64,000 bases of DNA. Source: Actinocorallia sp. API 0066 (GTDB taxonomy: Bacteria; Actinomycetota; Actinomycetes; Streptosporangiales; Streptosporangiaceae). The position numbers were made by a program, and so were the translations under genes. Positions 63,441 to 64,000 of this stretch are shown here, one piece after another. The notes under the pieces were generated by a model. That model saw nothing but the letters and a program-made list of their open reading frames with translations. It was not told the origin of the DNA and made no database searches. Positions within the stretch are counted from its first letter, which is position 1, and every line of letters begins with the position of its first letter. The DNA lies in contig NZ_JAJLQY010000009.1 in the NCBI RefSeq assembly GCF_020991275.1, forward strand, positions 1 to 64,000. The letters run 5' to 3'.

Positions 63441-64000
63441 ATGAGGAACCAGCCTTGCGTGATCGAGATGGCCGGGGGCCTCGCCGTCGGATCCGGCGAG
63501 GTCGTCGGGGTGTGCGGGCCGGACGCCCGCGCGACACTGGAGGCGGTCTGCGGCGAACGCGCCGGGGCGCCGGGCACGGTACTGGTCGCGGGAGCCGACC
63601 CGTACCGCGAGCGGTCCCGGGTGCTCGTCGGGACGCTCTGGGCCGACGGCGGCCTGTACGGCGAACTGAGCCTGCGCGAGGTGACGGGCGCGTGGACCCG
63701 CTGGTCGGGGCGGCCCTTCGGCCCCGCCGCGCGCACCGCCCTCGCCGCCCTCGAAGGCCGCTCCGGCGTCCCCTACGAGCGCCTCACCCAGGGCGAGCGG
63801 AAGCTGTTCGACCTGGCGCTCGCCCTGCTCGCCGAACCCGACGCCCTCGTGGTGGACGAACCCGTCACCGGCCTGGACGGCACCGAGGCCGCCGCCGTGT
63901 GGGCCGTGCTGCGGGCCCTGGACCTGCCCGTCCTGGTGGCGTCCCGGCATCCGCTGGGCGTCATGGAGGCCGACCGGATCGCCCGATCCGCGTGGTTTCC
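63441..64000 (+). CDS. ABC transporter ATP-binding-like protein with degenerate Walker A, 3' end missing
   Basis: An open frame runs from ATG 63441 to the window edge (at least 186 residues). It looks like an ABC ATPase: Walker B is LALLAEPDALVVDEPVTGLD, and the H-loop is VASRHPLG. But Walker A reads GVCGPDARATLE (about residues 23-34), without the GKS/T, and the signature is LTQGERK in place of LSGGQ. It therefore may not bind or hydrolyse ATP normally and could be a regulatory half of a pair or a decayed copy. There is no stop or frameshift inside. Its partner genes lie outside the window. Confidence 0.7.
   Translation, partial: MRNQPCVIEMAGGLAVGSGEVVGVCGPDARATLEAVCGERAGAPGTVLVAGADPYRERSRVLVGTLWADGGLYGELSLREVTGAWTRWSGRPFGPAARTALAALEGRSGVPYERLTQGERKLFDLALALLAEPDALVVDEPVTGLDGTEAAAVWAVLRALDLPVLVASRHPLGVMEADRIARSAWF

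Overview
The window is GC-rich chromosomal DNA (roughly 70-75% G+C, G/C at nearly every third codon position, frequent GTG starts and leaderless promoters) of an actinobacterium. The set hrdB-type sigma factor, DUF7455, parE and parC, a lexA-nrdR-nrdJ block with an actinobacterial SOS box, DUF4192 and DUF1707 proteins, and a gene pair for 10-methyl branched fatty acids point to a Streptosporangiales/Thermomonosporaceae-like organism (Actinomadura-like). That placement is an inference. I see no tRNA, rRNA, CRISPR array, insertion sequence or prophage.

Layout. 0-3.1 kb: DUF523 protein, an SDR, and a TetR regulator with an AurF-like diiron oxygenase. 3.2-9.0 kb: alanine-type aminotransferase, DinG-like helicase, penicillin acylase. 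9.2-15.7 kb: DUF4192 protein, lipoprotein polysaccharide deacetylase, DUF1707/DUF4870 membrane protein, and an overlapping FAD oxidoreductase/methyltransferase pair matching tmsA-tmsB (10-methylstearate synthesis). 15.7-22.8 kb: lipid or small-molecule metabolism (CYP124-like P450, epoxide-hydrolase-like enzyme, class III aminotransferase, GMC oxidoreductase, acyl-CoA ligase). 22.9-26.4 kb: leuS behind an apparent leucine attenuator (11-residue leader peptide with three Leu codons, then a terminator), followed by a sugar-nucleotidyltransferase whose ribosome site lies inside a perfect 17-bp hairpin. 26.4-31 kb: LexA, NrdR and class II ribonucleotide reductase NrdJ, with an SOS box and two NrdR-box-like sites 31 bp apart. 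31-36.3 kb: MpaB/DUF2236 oxygenase, RNase HII, a membrane-anchored double AAA+ ATPase, PxpC. 36.3-43.8 kb: a tightly packed minus-strand operon: an uncharacterised 500-aa protein, two paralogous YbjN/SseB-like proteins, a 121-aa protein, PxpA, PxpB and an AlkZ-like glycosylase.

44-54 kb: HhH-GPD repair protein, PAS/GAF/PP2C phosphatase, principal sigma factor with a strong terminator, an uncharacterised protein, YaaA, DUF7455, a VOC protein and ParE. 54-59.5 kb is accessory: EthR-like TetR facing an Old Yellow Enzyme, a thioredoxin-like protein, a ketosteroid isomerase under a KstR2-type operator, a tandem duplication of a small membrane protein that includes its promoter, and an SDR. 59.6-64 kb: ParC, a lactate-monooxygenase-like flavoenzyme, and the 5' part of an ABC-ATPase-like gene with a degenerate Walker A that runs off the end.

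The most interesting signals are regulatory (leuS attenuator, start-codon hairpin, KstR2-like operator) and the uncharacterised YbjN/SseB operon.
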